This document shows positions 56,210 to 64,000 of a DNA stretch of 64,000 bases, one piece after another. The stretch comes from Pachyseris speciosa (lineage: Eukaryota > Cnidaria > Anthozoa > Scleractinia > Pachyseridae): the NCBI GenBank assembly GCA_016490735.1, contig JAEMWC010000394.1, positions 333,501 to 397,500 on the forward strand. The letters run 5' to 3'. The translations under genes were made by a program, and so were the position numbers. Each line of letters begins with the position of its first letter. Positions within the stretch are counted from its first letter, which is position 1. The notes beneath the pieces are model-generated. The model saw only the letters and a program-made list of their open reading frames with translations. It was not told where the DNA came from and ran no database searches.

Positions 56210-57394
56210 ATGGGTGTATTCAATCAAGATAATACAAGAACTGGTGAAAGAGGTCCAAAAGGTGATAGAGGTGATATTGGTCAAATTGGTCCGCAAGGTC
56301 CACAAAGTCCACAAGGTCCACAAGGTCCACAAGGTCCACAGGGTCCACAAGGCCCTACTGGTGCTGTTGGTCCAAAAGGTGATAAAGGAGATGGTTTTAT
56401 TCCAACACATGACGGTCATCATGATATCAACAATAAAAAATTAACCAACCTCGCACAACCAACCACTCACAATGATGCGGCTACAAAAGGATACGTTGAC
56501 ACAGAAATCACTCCTTTGATTAAAAGAGATGGAAGTATTGCAATGACCGGTGTATTGGATCTCGGAGGTAGTAGAATAACAAATGGTGACGATGGAGTAT
56601 CCGATAATGACTTTGTCACTAAGAAACAATTGGATCTGAAATTAGATAGAGCCACTTATGTTATTTCAAATGCGTTACCTGGTATTCCAGTCCTCAATGG
56701 GATTTCAGTTGCTTTAATACCCTCTTTGACTGTATTAACTGCTGATGCCAACAACAGAGTTTCAAGTTGGCTGGATCCTGTTAATAATGCAGCTTTCACA
56801 CAAACAAACAATTCGAAAAAGCCTTCACTTCTGAGGAATTCTGTTAAAAAAAGATTCTTCGTGAGGTTTGATGGAACTGATGACTATTTAAGAATGAACT
56901 CATTCGATGTTGCAAAAGTCGCTGGGTCAAATGGTAACACATGTACTATCATGATCATCGCTGAAACAAAACAAGTCAAGGCACAATCTCAATTTCAATG
57001 GGGTAAAGGTAACATCCGTTTTGGTGTTCATTTACCATGGGCCGGTGGGACATGTTACATTGATTTTGGTTCAGTATCTAACGGCAGACTTTCCGTTTCT
57101 TCTTTATCAAATCTGACTGGAAACATTGAAGTATGGACTATTCGTGTCGATGGATCTGATCTTGAATTATTTAGAGGTGTATCATCGATGACTCCAATCG
57201 CAACTACATCAATAACAGCAACATTGTCTGGGAGTGCACAAGAAATGTTCCTCGGTTGTCAAATTCATACTGATGGTTCTGCTATTAATTTCTGTGGAAT
57301 GGATCTGTATGGTTTTGCTGTTTGGGGAAAAACTTTGACTGATGAAGAAATTAAGAACATGCATCGATTTATAGAAGACTATTACGATCTGTAA
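56210..57394 (+). CDS. Collagen-like fibre protein with lectin-like C-terminal domain
   Basis: A 394-residue protein with TCTAA at 56194-56198 and ATG at 56210. Residues about 14-60 are Gly-X-Y repeats with nine GPQ-type triplets (for example [20 protein letters not shown]). Two or three tail-fibre-like repeats follow ([20 protein letters not shown], then [15 protein letters not shown]). The C-terminal about 220 residues look like a LamG/concanavalin-type jelly roll ([49 protein letters not shown]). This is a likely attachment protein. The frame is intact. Confidence 0.72.
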   Translation: MGVFNQDNTRTGERGPKGDRGDIGQIGPQGPQSPQGPQGPQGPQGPQGPTGAVGPKGDKGDGFIPTHDGHHDINNKKLTNLAQPTTHNDAATKGYVDTEITPLIKRDGSIAMTGVLDLGGSRITNGDDGVSDNDFVTKKQLDLKLDRATYVISNALPGIPVLNGISVALIPSLTVLTADANNRVSSWLDPVNNAAFTQTNNSKKPSLLRNSVKKRFFVRFDGTDDYLRMNSFDVAKVAGSNGNTCTIMIIAETKQVKAQSQFQWGKGNIRFGVHLPWAGGTCYIDFGSVSNGRLSVSSLSNLTGNIEVWTIRVDGSDLELFRGVSSMTPIATTSITATLSGSAQEMFLGCQIHTDGSAINFCGMDLYGFAVWGKTLTDEEIKNMHRFIEDYYDL

Positions 57395-57416
57395 AATTTG
57401 TCTAATTGACTATTAT

Positions 57417-57839
57417 ATGATAAAAGACATTATTAAATACGTGAAATACTTTATCAGAGAAACCAAAGAACGTAATCCTGACATAGATGGCTCGATTTTG
57501 AAATCAGCTTTGGTGTACCAATATCTGTATCACAAACATTTCAACAAATTTATTTCAATTGGCAGTATTTTGCAAACACACAATGACATTGGACTTATTG
57601 GGCCAGGCAGCGGTTGCTTGACATATTTCTTGGAACATACTCTTGATTGGATTGATACATTACAAACACATGGTATAGTTCATGATGCATATGGAAGATT
57701 TTATAACAGTTATTCATTAGACCGTGGATATTGTTATGCAATACCTTGTTTATTTACATCAAAGCGAAGAAAAAGATCTCCATTATCTGGCCAAATATCT
57801 TGGATTCTTTATTGCATTTTTAATAGAATTATTGTATAA
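57417..57839 (+). CDS. Unknown 140-residue protein with HDAYG motif
   Basis: ATG 57417, TCTAAT at 57401-57406. The conserved-looking centre is GLIGPGSGCLTYFLEHTLDW followed by THGIVHDAYGRFYNSYSL. The Gly-rich loop followed by His-Asp recalls phospholipase A2-like active sites (compare YHDICYD in the PLA2-like gene), but Cys spacing differs and I would not assign the activity. The C-terminus is basic then hydrophobic (RRKRSPLSGQISWILYCIF), a possible membrane anchor. Confidence 0.5.
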   Translation: MIKDIIKYVKYFIRETKERNPDIDGSILKSALVYQYLYHKHFNKFISIGSILQTHNDIGLIGPGSGCLTYFLEHTLDWIDTLQTHGIVHDAYGRFYNSYSLDRGYCYAIPCLFTSKRRKRSPLSGQISWILYCIFNRIIV

Positions 57840-57848
57840 AATATATAT

Positions 57849-58334
57849 ATGAAAGAGAGAAAAAGTATATTCAGCTGGAACCATATTTCAGATGAATTAA
57901 CAGAAAACCAGGTTAAGGAACTCAAAGCCTATTACCATACATATCACAGAAAGTGTTGGGCTTACAAACAGGCTGTCAAAAGATTCAAAAAATGGAAATT
58001 ACTTGGCAATTCGGCATCCATTTTATTTGCAACCGGCGGTCTTGCTGCAAGTATTTCAACCGGCGGTGTAAGTTTAGTTGCCATCAGCACAGTATCAATG
58101 TTAATACAAGGCTGGATGAAACATAAAAACCTTGATCTGAAAATACAGAATTGCACATATGCCTATCAAAGCTACCAACACCTTCTGAATACAATAAAGG
58201 AAACCATGAGAAGTGGCAATTTTGAGGCATCAACTATACATTCAACCATGAAATACATTGACGATTATGTCGTTGATAACAGCCCTATCATAGACAAGTA
58301 TTTTGTCAAATATGATGAAAAATTCACTGTCTAA
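57849..58334 (+). CDS. Unknown 161-residue protein with paired membrane helices
   Basis: ATG 57849 follows TATATATAT directly, 10 bases after the previous stop. An amphipathic N-terminal region (KELKAYYHTYHRKCWAYKQA) leads into two hydrophobic segments (SASILFATGGLAASIS, VSLVAISTVSMLIQGWM), then a helical tail with YAYQSYQHLLNTIKETM. This helix-2TM-helix arrangement resembles the SLATT type of two-TM effector domains; similarity is by pattern only. Its 3' end overlaps the convergent zinc-ribbon gene by about 11 bases. Confidence 0.5.
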   Translation: MKERKSIFSWNHISDELTENQVKELKAYYHTYHRKCWAYKQAVKRFKKWKLLGNSASILFATGGLAASISTGGVSLVAISTVSMLIQGWMKHKNLDLKIQNCTYAYQSYQHLLNTIKETMRSGNFEASTIHSTMKYIDDYVVDNSPIIDKYFVKYDEKFTV

Positions 58335-58887
58335 TAATTTTGATAATAACATCAAACATTTGCAATAAGATTTCAATCCAATATTGATCATAAAATTTAA
58401 GAGTCTTTTTTGATCTAGTAACTATTATTTCATCAAATGGAAGATCAAGCATTAAAAATATTTGCTTAAGCATAAATTTAGTGCTAATCATTCTTTTACG
58501 TTTATTGTTCACCAAGGGAAGCACTTTGTCTATCTCTTCGAATATTTTAAATATTTTACCCTTATCTTTTACAGAAATTTGAAATCCATTCTTACGACAT
58601 ATTTTATTTATTACATTTTCAATATGATACTTCCGGTGATATACAGACTTTCTCTTTATTTTATACATATTGTCATGAAAATCAATGTATTCTTTCACAA
58701 CATTGTAACCATGAACTGAACCACAACTTACGCATATAACCGCTCCATTATCATTCAACACATTCTGTTCATCACAACACGGTTCCTCTTTTTTAACATT
58801 ATGTTCTGCTATTCTCTCATCACAAAAAGGACAATGATATTCTCCATTTGATATCAATTCGATGTGGATATCTGAATTACAAATCAT
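58324..58887 (-). CDS. Zinc-ribbon TFIIB/VLTF3-like transcription factor
   Basis: A 187-residue protein with ATG at 58887. Two Cys-pair sets are visible: YHCPFCDERI, and CCDEQNVLNDNGAVICVSCG, the second resembling the TFIIB-type ribbon. A His/Tyr/Arg-rich linker (KRKSVYHRKYHIENVINKIC) and helical repeats like a cyclin fold follow (IFEEIDKVLPLVNNKRKRM, KFYDQYWIEILLQM). It may direct late transcription from the TCTAA promoters; this is inference. No TCTAA precedes it, consistent with a different expression class. Confidence 0.55.
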   Translation of the reverse strand: MICNSDIHIELISNGEYHCPFCDERIAEHNVKKEEPCCDEQNVLNDNGAVICVSCGSVHGYNVVKEYIDFHDNMYKIKRKSVYHRKYHIENVINKICRKNGFQISVKDKGKIFKIFEEIDKVLPLVNNKRKRMISTKFMLKQIFLMLDLPFDEIIVTRSKKTLKFYDQYWIEILLQMFDVIIKIIRQ

Positions 58888-59199
58888 TCTATACTATTAT
58901 ATGAGATATTATTTCTTTATGTCACTAACACATGACGTCACGGCACAGCTGTACCGGTCTACAAACAATAGCATAAACTTTTTAAGTAATAATTGTCAGT
59001 AAATTTCACTTTAAGAATTTATAATAAAGCACTTCTTACTTGTTTCTTACGCGTAAGAAATCATACGACCGTCTCGTGATATGAAACAATAGGCGATGAC
59101 TCATTTCCTGTTTTTCCGAGAATGTCACGCTTGGTGGTTTTCCTCTTTTTCCCGGCTTATCTCTTTTTGTAAACGCGATTTTTGTATAGTAGGCCCCTC
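58888..59199. promoter_or_regulatory. Right-end non-coding region with 18-bp palindrome
   Basis: Promoter region of the minus-strand zinc-ribbon gene. It holds TTTCTTACGCGTAAGAAA (59043-59060), a perfect palindrome centred on ACGCGT, plus TGACGTCA (CRE-like) at about 58933. No gene is seen. Confidence 0.5.
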
Positions 59200-59482
59200 C
59201 GACCGCCAAGTGGTATCATGTTGTTCTTTTTTCTTGTCGCGGTTTAAACGCATTTTTTCGATTTTACCCCCCTAAATCCGCTTTTAGAAAATAAAGTGGT
59301 TTTCTTTAAGTAATTATTATGTTTTTCCTTAAGTGTTAAATTTGATTTGTTTAAGTAATTATTATGTTTTTCCTTAAGTGTTAAATTTGATTTGTTTAAC
59401 TCTTGATACAAAATGCTTTTTCGTTTGTCGGTTCACCTTTTGAAAAATGAGTGTGAGGTTTTGACATTACAGCACCAGTAGT
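59200..59482. repeat. Maverick right terminal inverted repeat
   Basis: Inverse of 30271-30600, ending ..GCACCAGTAGT immediately before the AAGGTA duplication. It has two copies of the 45-bp unit where the left arm has three. Confidence 0.88.
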
Positions 59483-59488
59483 AAGGTA
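59483..59488. repeat. Maverick target-site duplication, right copy (AAGGTA)
   Basis: Matches 30265-30270 exactly. It is followed by TAAAATAATTG, which represents the original intron sequence of the host gene, so the ancestral donor was AAG^GTATAA. Confidence 0.9.
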
Positions 59489-59687
59489 TAAAATAATTGT
59501 TAATTCTGTAAAATACTACAGTATTTTTTTCTAACCCCTCATTTTAGGAATGGCCTGACAAAGAAATTTCCCCTAAAATTTTGGTGAAATCATGATGCTG
59601 GTGATACATCAGAAGTTTTCACCACAACTGTTGTATTATGCCATTTTATGACATGAGTCCCAAGTTCTGTCTGTTATTGTTCCACAG

Positions 59688-60734
59688 CTTTGCCACTTTT
59701 TGCAAGTCAAGAGATATCTCATGGAGAACGACCATTAAGGCCTGTGACTGTTCACAGGGCTCTGCTAAAGGGTGAAATGATTGATATTTTCAGGGATCCA
59801 AGTATACTAGAATATGAAGTTGATTTTACTATCATTGGGCACACTGGCATAGAAGAGGAAGGAAAAGGGTCAGGGGTACTTAGAGAGGTTTTAACAAGCT
59901 TTTGGCATGAATGTTTCAGTAGTTTGACTGTTGGTGCATTACAAAAAGTTCCTAGTGTCAGGCATGATTACCAGAAAGGGGAGTGGGAGGCAATTGGCCG
60001 ATTAATTGTGTATGGCTATTCATTTGCTAAGTATTTCCCCATTGCCCTGTCCCCAGCTTTTGTTGCACGTGTGTTTTTTGGGGAGGAAAGTTTAACACCT
60101 GAGTTTTTAATTGAATCTTTTAAGTCATACGTGTCTCAAGATGAGAGTAAGGTTTTAGGCTCTTGGAAATGACTTTGAACCCAAAGATGAAGATCTGCTA
60201 GATTTGCTAAGTAACTTTAATTGTTACAAAAGTCCTGCCAAAACCAACATTTTTACAATAGTACATGAGCTTGCACATCAAGAATTGGTACAGAAGCCTC
60301 GATATATTGTGGATTGTCTTGCCCCAATAATAAATAGAATGAGGGTGTACACACCATTCCAAACTATGGAAGATCTGCAAAAACTTTACAATGAGAAGAA
60401 GCCTACCGCCAAAAGGGTAATTAATTTGCTGTCAGCAAATCCGACACCAGGGGCTGAGCAAAACAGTTTGGAGCATTTTAAGAGGTTTGTGAAGAGCCTT
60501 TATGGCAATGATCTTGGGGGCCTTTTACAGTTTTTGACAGGGAGTAACATAATTTTGTGTGAAACAGTTACTGTTACCTTTACAACTCTAGAAGGCAAAT
60601 CTCGTCGGCCTATTGTCCACACCTGTGGACCATCACTAGAGTTACCTTCAACATACCAATGTTATAATGAACTTGCAGAAGAGTTCACAGCAATTCTCAA
60701 TGCCAAGGATTCCTGGTCATTTAATATTATTTAG
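59688..60734 (+). pseudogene. HECT-type E3 ligase-like host gene, HECT exon (one frame break)
   Basis: After the acceptor TTATTGTTCCACAG the exon enters in phase 1, matching exon 1. HECT features in order are RALLKGEMIDIFRDP, GVLREVLTSFWHECFSSLTV, EWEAIGRLIVYGYSFAKYFP, HELAHQELVQKPRYIVDC, a C-lobe and RRPIVHTCGPSLELPSTYQC with the catalytic Cys in HTC. HECT ligases accept ubiquitin on that Cys and transfer it to substrate. Near 60150-60160 the reading moves by one base (KVLGSWK stop against continuing ALGNDFEPKDE..). That is a real frameshift or a sequence error; otherwise the exon is open to TAA at 60734. Confidence 0.75.
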
Positions 60735-60751
60735 GTTTGACTTCACTTTAA

Positions 60752-60996
60752 TGGTAATGATCTTGGGGGCTTTTTACAGTGTTTGACATGGAGTAACATT
60801 ATTCTGTGTGAGACAATTACGGTACTGTTACCTTTACAACTCTAGAAGGCAAATCTTGTCGGCCTATTGTCCACACCTGTGAACCATCACTAGAGTTACC
60901 TTCAACTTACCAGTTTAATAAAGAACTTGCAGAATAGTTCACAGCAATTTTCAATGCCAAGGATTCCTGGTCATTTTTTAGGTTTGACTTCACATA
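60752..60996 (+). pseudogene. Tandem partial duplication of the HECT C-lobe end
   Basis: Repeats about 60506-60748 with 10-15% differences, including GGCCTATTGTCCACACCTGT and the 3' flank GGTTTGACTTCAC. It contains stops (AATAGTTCACAG) and lies downstream of the gene's TAA, so it is a decayed copy in the 3' untranslated region. Confidence 0.85.
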
Positions 60997-62511
60997 CAGT
61001 GTGTAGTTTTAGGGCTGGGATTGTTGCCATATGGACTTCAGTCACCAAGGTTTTTTGGTAGTTTTTGTTTCCATTAATGATGATTAGAAGCATTTTGTTG
61101 TATGCTCATGCTCTTTCATGCTAAGGGTAAGAACCGCTCACCATTTATTCATGGTTGTTGGAAAAGTTAGCCTAAAGTTATGACTTCATAATGTGTTAGT
61201 GACAAGCACATTTTTGTATATCTCCTCTACAAAAAGTCAAGCACTTTATTGTTAATATTACTTAAGCAGTTCAAGTTTTACCTAAGAAGCAAATGTTAAC
61301 CTTTGTGCACCTTCCATAAGTAGCAACACTGATGGGCCTTGGCAGATATTTGTACTGCGTGTAAATCAAAACTGTCCAGCCAGTTTTAAAAGTACACATG
61401 TAGTGACTTCTAAATGAGCCAAAATAATGTGAACGGTTTTCATTGAAAGTATGTACAGCTGTATAAAAAGCCTATTTCATTATTGAATTTACTGGTTCAG
61501 CCAACCTTTTTTGCCTTTTGGTAAGTGCCCTGACATGATCTCTCAAACATAAGAGAAGAAATGATGTTTCAAATTCAGTTATTGTTCTTAGCTACAGACT
61601 GTATGGAGTCAACGTGTTGTTAATGTTCTTGCAATAAACTAATAAACCTTGTTAACCCTGACCTGATGCTTTTTTCACCTATCTTTTTTGTGTCCTTTAC
61701 TTTCACAGAGTCATAAGTTGAGGGGCAGGGGGTTTAATAAGATTAATTGGCAAAAGAATGTGTAATCAAGTAAATATTTTCGTGCAACAAACAGTCTTGA
61801 ATTTTTTAAGCTCAAAGTTCTTTTTTCCACATACCTTTATGGTCTGTTTATTACCTGTCAGCTCTCCCTGCTGACACCTACTAGCTACCTGCTAACACCT
61901 TAGTTATAACCTCTGATGGGAAGTTTCGACCAGGCTAATAGCCCATTTTTTGAAATTCCAAAAACTCACTTTCAAAAAATGATGCTAAGTGCCTAGCCTT
62001 TCTTGTGAAAATGAGTTATATTTGCATGAGAATAACAATACGTTTTTATATGAAAATCTTCCACTTAGCCTTAACAGAGGCTCAAGTCAACTTGGAATTG
62101 CATCACCAGTTTTCAGCCCTTTTACATAACTGACATGTTATAGTATATCATTACATTTGTTATAGTGTCAGTAATTCATACTGAGCCTGCAGTATGTATG
62201 CGGTTACTGTAAAACCCATGTGCTCTTGGATTAATAGTTTCTTAGTTGATCTGCCATCTTGCGTGCAGTTGTTGTTTGCCCGAGAACATAACATGACACA
62301 AAGAATTAATTAAAACCAGAAATTCACCTTTGACAAAAGTTAACATTTATTTAAATGTATTCAAACTCAAACTAACTCTTCGTCATCAGCTTTTAAGGTT
62401 TTCTATAATCTGAATTTCTGCCTCCTAATGGTTTAGTACTTTGTCCACTTTATTTGCAGCACTAAACACCTTTCATCAAACACCCATTACAATAATAAAA
62501 TAACAATATAA
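60997..62511. other. No gene seen; probable 3' UTR and repeats
   Basis: Polyadenylation-like AATAAA occurs in GCAATAAACTAATAAACC near 61631-61648. The remainder has no supported exon. Confidence 0.45.
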
Positions 62512-62520
62512 ATGTTAACA

Positions 62521-62718
62521 GAGAGAATCAACAAGTTTCAACAGGATCTGATAACAAAGTTTGACACAATTATGGCTGCCTCTATCCTGCAAGGTGTTGT
62601 AGCACCTTGCTTCCTGAAAAAGTGGGTTTATGACTTCATGTTCTTGGGCCTCAGTGCAGAGCTTGAGCCCACTGTAGATGACATTACAGCATCAGAGATG
62701 AGAGACGTGATGGAAAAG
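62521..62718 (+). CDS. Possible host exon (unknown protein)
   Basis: An open frame with RINKFQQDLITKFDTIMAAS, KKWVYDFMFLGLSAELEP and VDDITASEMRDVMEK. It is bounded by an AATGTTAACAG acceptor-like and a GAAAAG^GTACATG donor-like signal. Residue composition looks genuinely coding. It may belong to a gene continuing to the right or to an old transposon. Exact ends are uncertain. Confidence 0.4.
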
Positions 62719-62769
62719 GTACATGTATGTAAAAAGGAGCAATATGAGTGTTATTGCCCATCATAAATA

Positions 62770-63229
62770 GGCTTATTTTGTATGCCGTCAGTGATTTTGA
62801 ATACATTTTATTAGTTTTAGCAGAGATGCAGTGCATTAACATAATTATGGTTTGGCATCAGTATTTGTGCTGCTGTTCTAAATATCAAACATTGGGGGTA
62901 CTGGGACTAAGACAGCCTTTACATGAGAACAAGTTGTACATAGTTTGAGTACTATTCTGTCTGGCCTATCAAGCTATTCCAAGTGTTTTTACTATTAGCT
63001 TTTGTACTGAATGCCAGTAAAAGTACAATCACACTTGTATAAACTCAGGGTCCATTATCTTATAGACTCACTTGCAAGATAGCACAGCTAACAATATAGC
63101 AGTCGTAAGTAGCAGTATTTACTAGTTTTCCCACCATACCCTCCCTAGGTATTTTCTTTATGTCTGACAGTCTTTCTGTTTTACAAATTATGCATACCTT
63201 TGCTTGTTCCATTTGAGTGTGTTATTCAC
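62770..63229. other. No gene seen
   Basis: AT-rich sequence with no supported exon, RNA gene or terminal repeat. Confidence 0.4.
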
Positions 63230-63960
63230 TTATACGGCGCACCATTTTTTACAAGAAAATATGCTTCTTCGATCAAAATCTTCTCAAAACTCGGGGTGCG
63301 TCTTATAACCGAGTATTTTCGCGCAACAAAATATAACTTTTCCAAATTTCCCTAATAATTAATGCTAAACTGAAATGAGTATGTAAATAAATGCCCATAA
63401 ATGAATAAACAAAAGACAACGTTGATCATTGACTTTATCTGATTTGTTGGTTCTAAAAAGAACCGGGGTGGCTCTGAAAAGAACCGCTTGTTTGAAATCT
63501 CGGCTGAGCTCAGCTACTCATCGTCCTTGGCTTCGCTATTTGTGTCGAACTCGTTGACAATCAACTCTTCTGCGTCTTCTTCCTCGTCGTCCCAAACCGA
63601 AGGTGCTTAAAAGCAAATTAAACAAACTACAAATGCAAAGAAAAACAACTCCGATAAGTGCTGCTACGGCGAACAAGTTCGTAAACAAAGCCGGGGTGAT
63701 TTCAGCAACGAGCGAACATGCTAAAAAGCACGTGCTTGAAATGATTGACGTCAGAAACAATTCAACAAATCCCTAACCTCGCTCCCATGATTGAGGCAAA
63801 CTCGACTACAAATCGTTCGAAAAAATCGTCATGGCCGCTATTAAATACTCCGAAAATGATAAAGGGAAAAGAACAAACGTTCTTCGTCCATCCAGGCCTT
63901 CTTGTGTATAGAAACCTGCATTCTCCTGGGCACCTGAATTCATAGCTGACGAACGCCTTT
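63230..63960 (-). pseudogene. Decayed Tigger/pogo-like transposase remnant
   Basis: On the minus strand, a segment near 63870-63930 reads HKKAWMDEER, like the conserved K-x-WM segment of Tigger/CENP-B-type DDE transposases. An acidic tail, SVWDDEEEDAEELIVNEFDT then SEAKDDE stop, lies at 63513-63601 after an acceptor-like TTTGCTTTTAAG. Sequence around 63236-63330 (GGGTGCGTCTTATAAC, TACGGCGCACC) resembles the outer part of such elements. It is heavily degraded. Confidence 0.35.
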
Positions 63961-64000
63961 GAATATCAGCATCTTTAACTCGCCGGAGAACAAGACATGC

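Larger units (their letters stand above)
30271..59482. mobile_element. Maverick/Polinton (adintovirus-like) element, 29.2 kb
   Basis: Inverted ends (left ACTACTGGTGCTGTAATGTC, right its inverse) extend about 280-330 bp and are flanked by the AAGGTA duplication. Inside are the hallmark genes of the group: polymerase B, retroviral-type integrase with chromodomain, adenain-type protease, packaging ATPase, double- and single-jelly-roll capsid proteins. About 9.9 kb of the length (34786-44721) is a later nested insertion, so the original element was near 19.3 kb. Several essential genes are frame-broken, so the copy is defective. Confidence 0.93.

Noticed and set aside
60150..60162. A tiny intron explaining the frame change in the HECT exon (AGTAAGGTTTTAG)
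   Set aside because: The GT..AG distance is about 12 bases, far too short to splice; a one-base indel is simpler.

Overview
The window is animal nuclear DNA. It is AT-rich, with spliced host genes, tRNA-derived SINE-like repeats, MITEs of several superfamilies and a resident Maverick/Polinton (adintovirus-like) element. I infer an anthozoan cnidarian, probably a stony coral, from the repeat style and the zinc-ribbon plus HECT gene; nothing in the sequence names the species.

Layout. 1-8.7 kb is repeat-rich and non-coding. From 8.7 to 28.8 kb runs a minus-strand host gene: first exon at 28610-28834, a 66-codon phase-0 exon present three times inside a threefold tandem repeat of a 2.9 kb unit (19764-28441), and a last recognisable exon at 8699-8884. 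Its long intron holds an 8.1 kb DNA transposon (10828-18943). That transposon has minisatellite-bearing terminal inverted repeats and two divergent genes: a transposase-like gene with OTU protease and Cys-rich CXC domains, and a two-exon ATPase resembling the DUF3987 family. Both genes carry frameshifts and stops.

A divergent plus-strand gene starts at 29370 (zinc ribbon, then a HECT-type ubiquitin-ligase domain). A 29.2 kb Maverick (30271-59482) sits exactly at its exon 1/intron boundary. The 6-bp target duplication AAGGTA contains the splice donor AAG^GTA, so each side of the element keeps a donor and the coding phase (1) still matches the exon beginning at 59688. The virus-like element has therefore become intron sequence.

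The Maverick carries, from its left end on the minus strand: a broken protein-primed-type DNA polymerase B fused to a superfamily 1 helicase and a GIY-YIG nuclease; an AT-hook/zinc-finger protein; a VRR-NUC-like nuclease; a frameshifted chromodomain integrase; a zinc-ribbon PLA2-like protein and its short paralogue; an adenain-type protease fused to a basic core-like region; the double-jelly-roll major capsid protein; a small AT-hook basic protein; the minor capsid (penton-like) protein; and a coiled-coil protein. On the plus strand follow a frameshifted packaging ATPase, three collagen-like fibre ORFs and two small unknown proteins. A minus-strand zinc-ribbon (TFIIB/VLTF3-like) protein closes the right end. 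Most structural genes share a TCTAA motif shortly before the ATG, recalling the TCTA late promoter of mavirus and CroV. Capsid, penton and protease frames are open, while polymerase, integrase, ATPase and one fibre are broken, so this copy looks like a fairly young but defective fossil.

Inside the Maverick lies a 10 kb nested insertion: two head-to-tail copies of an element with 11-bp inverted ends and a subterminal hairpin (possibly Helentron-like). Each copy contains a MULE-like MITE with a 9-bp target duplication, and copy A alone also has a TTAA-flanked MITE whose empty site is preserved in copy B. The right flank (59.7-64 kb) holds the HECT exon with one frame break, a tandem partial duplication of its end, a possible further exon and a decayed Tigger/pogo-like transposase remnant.
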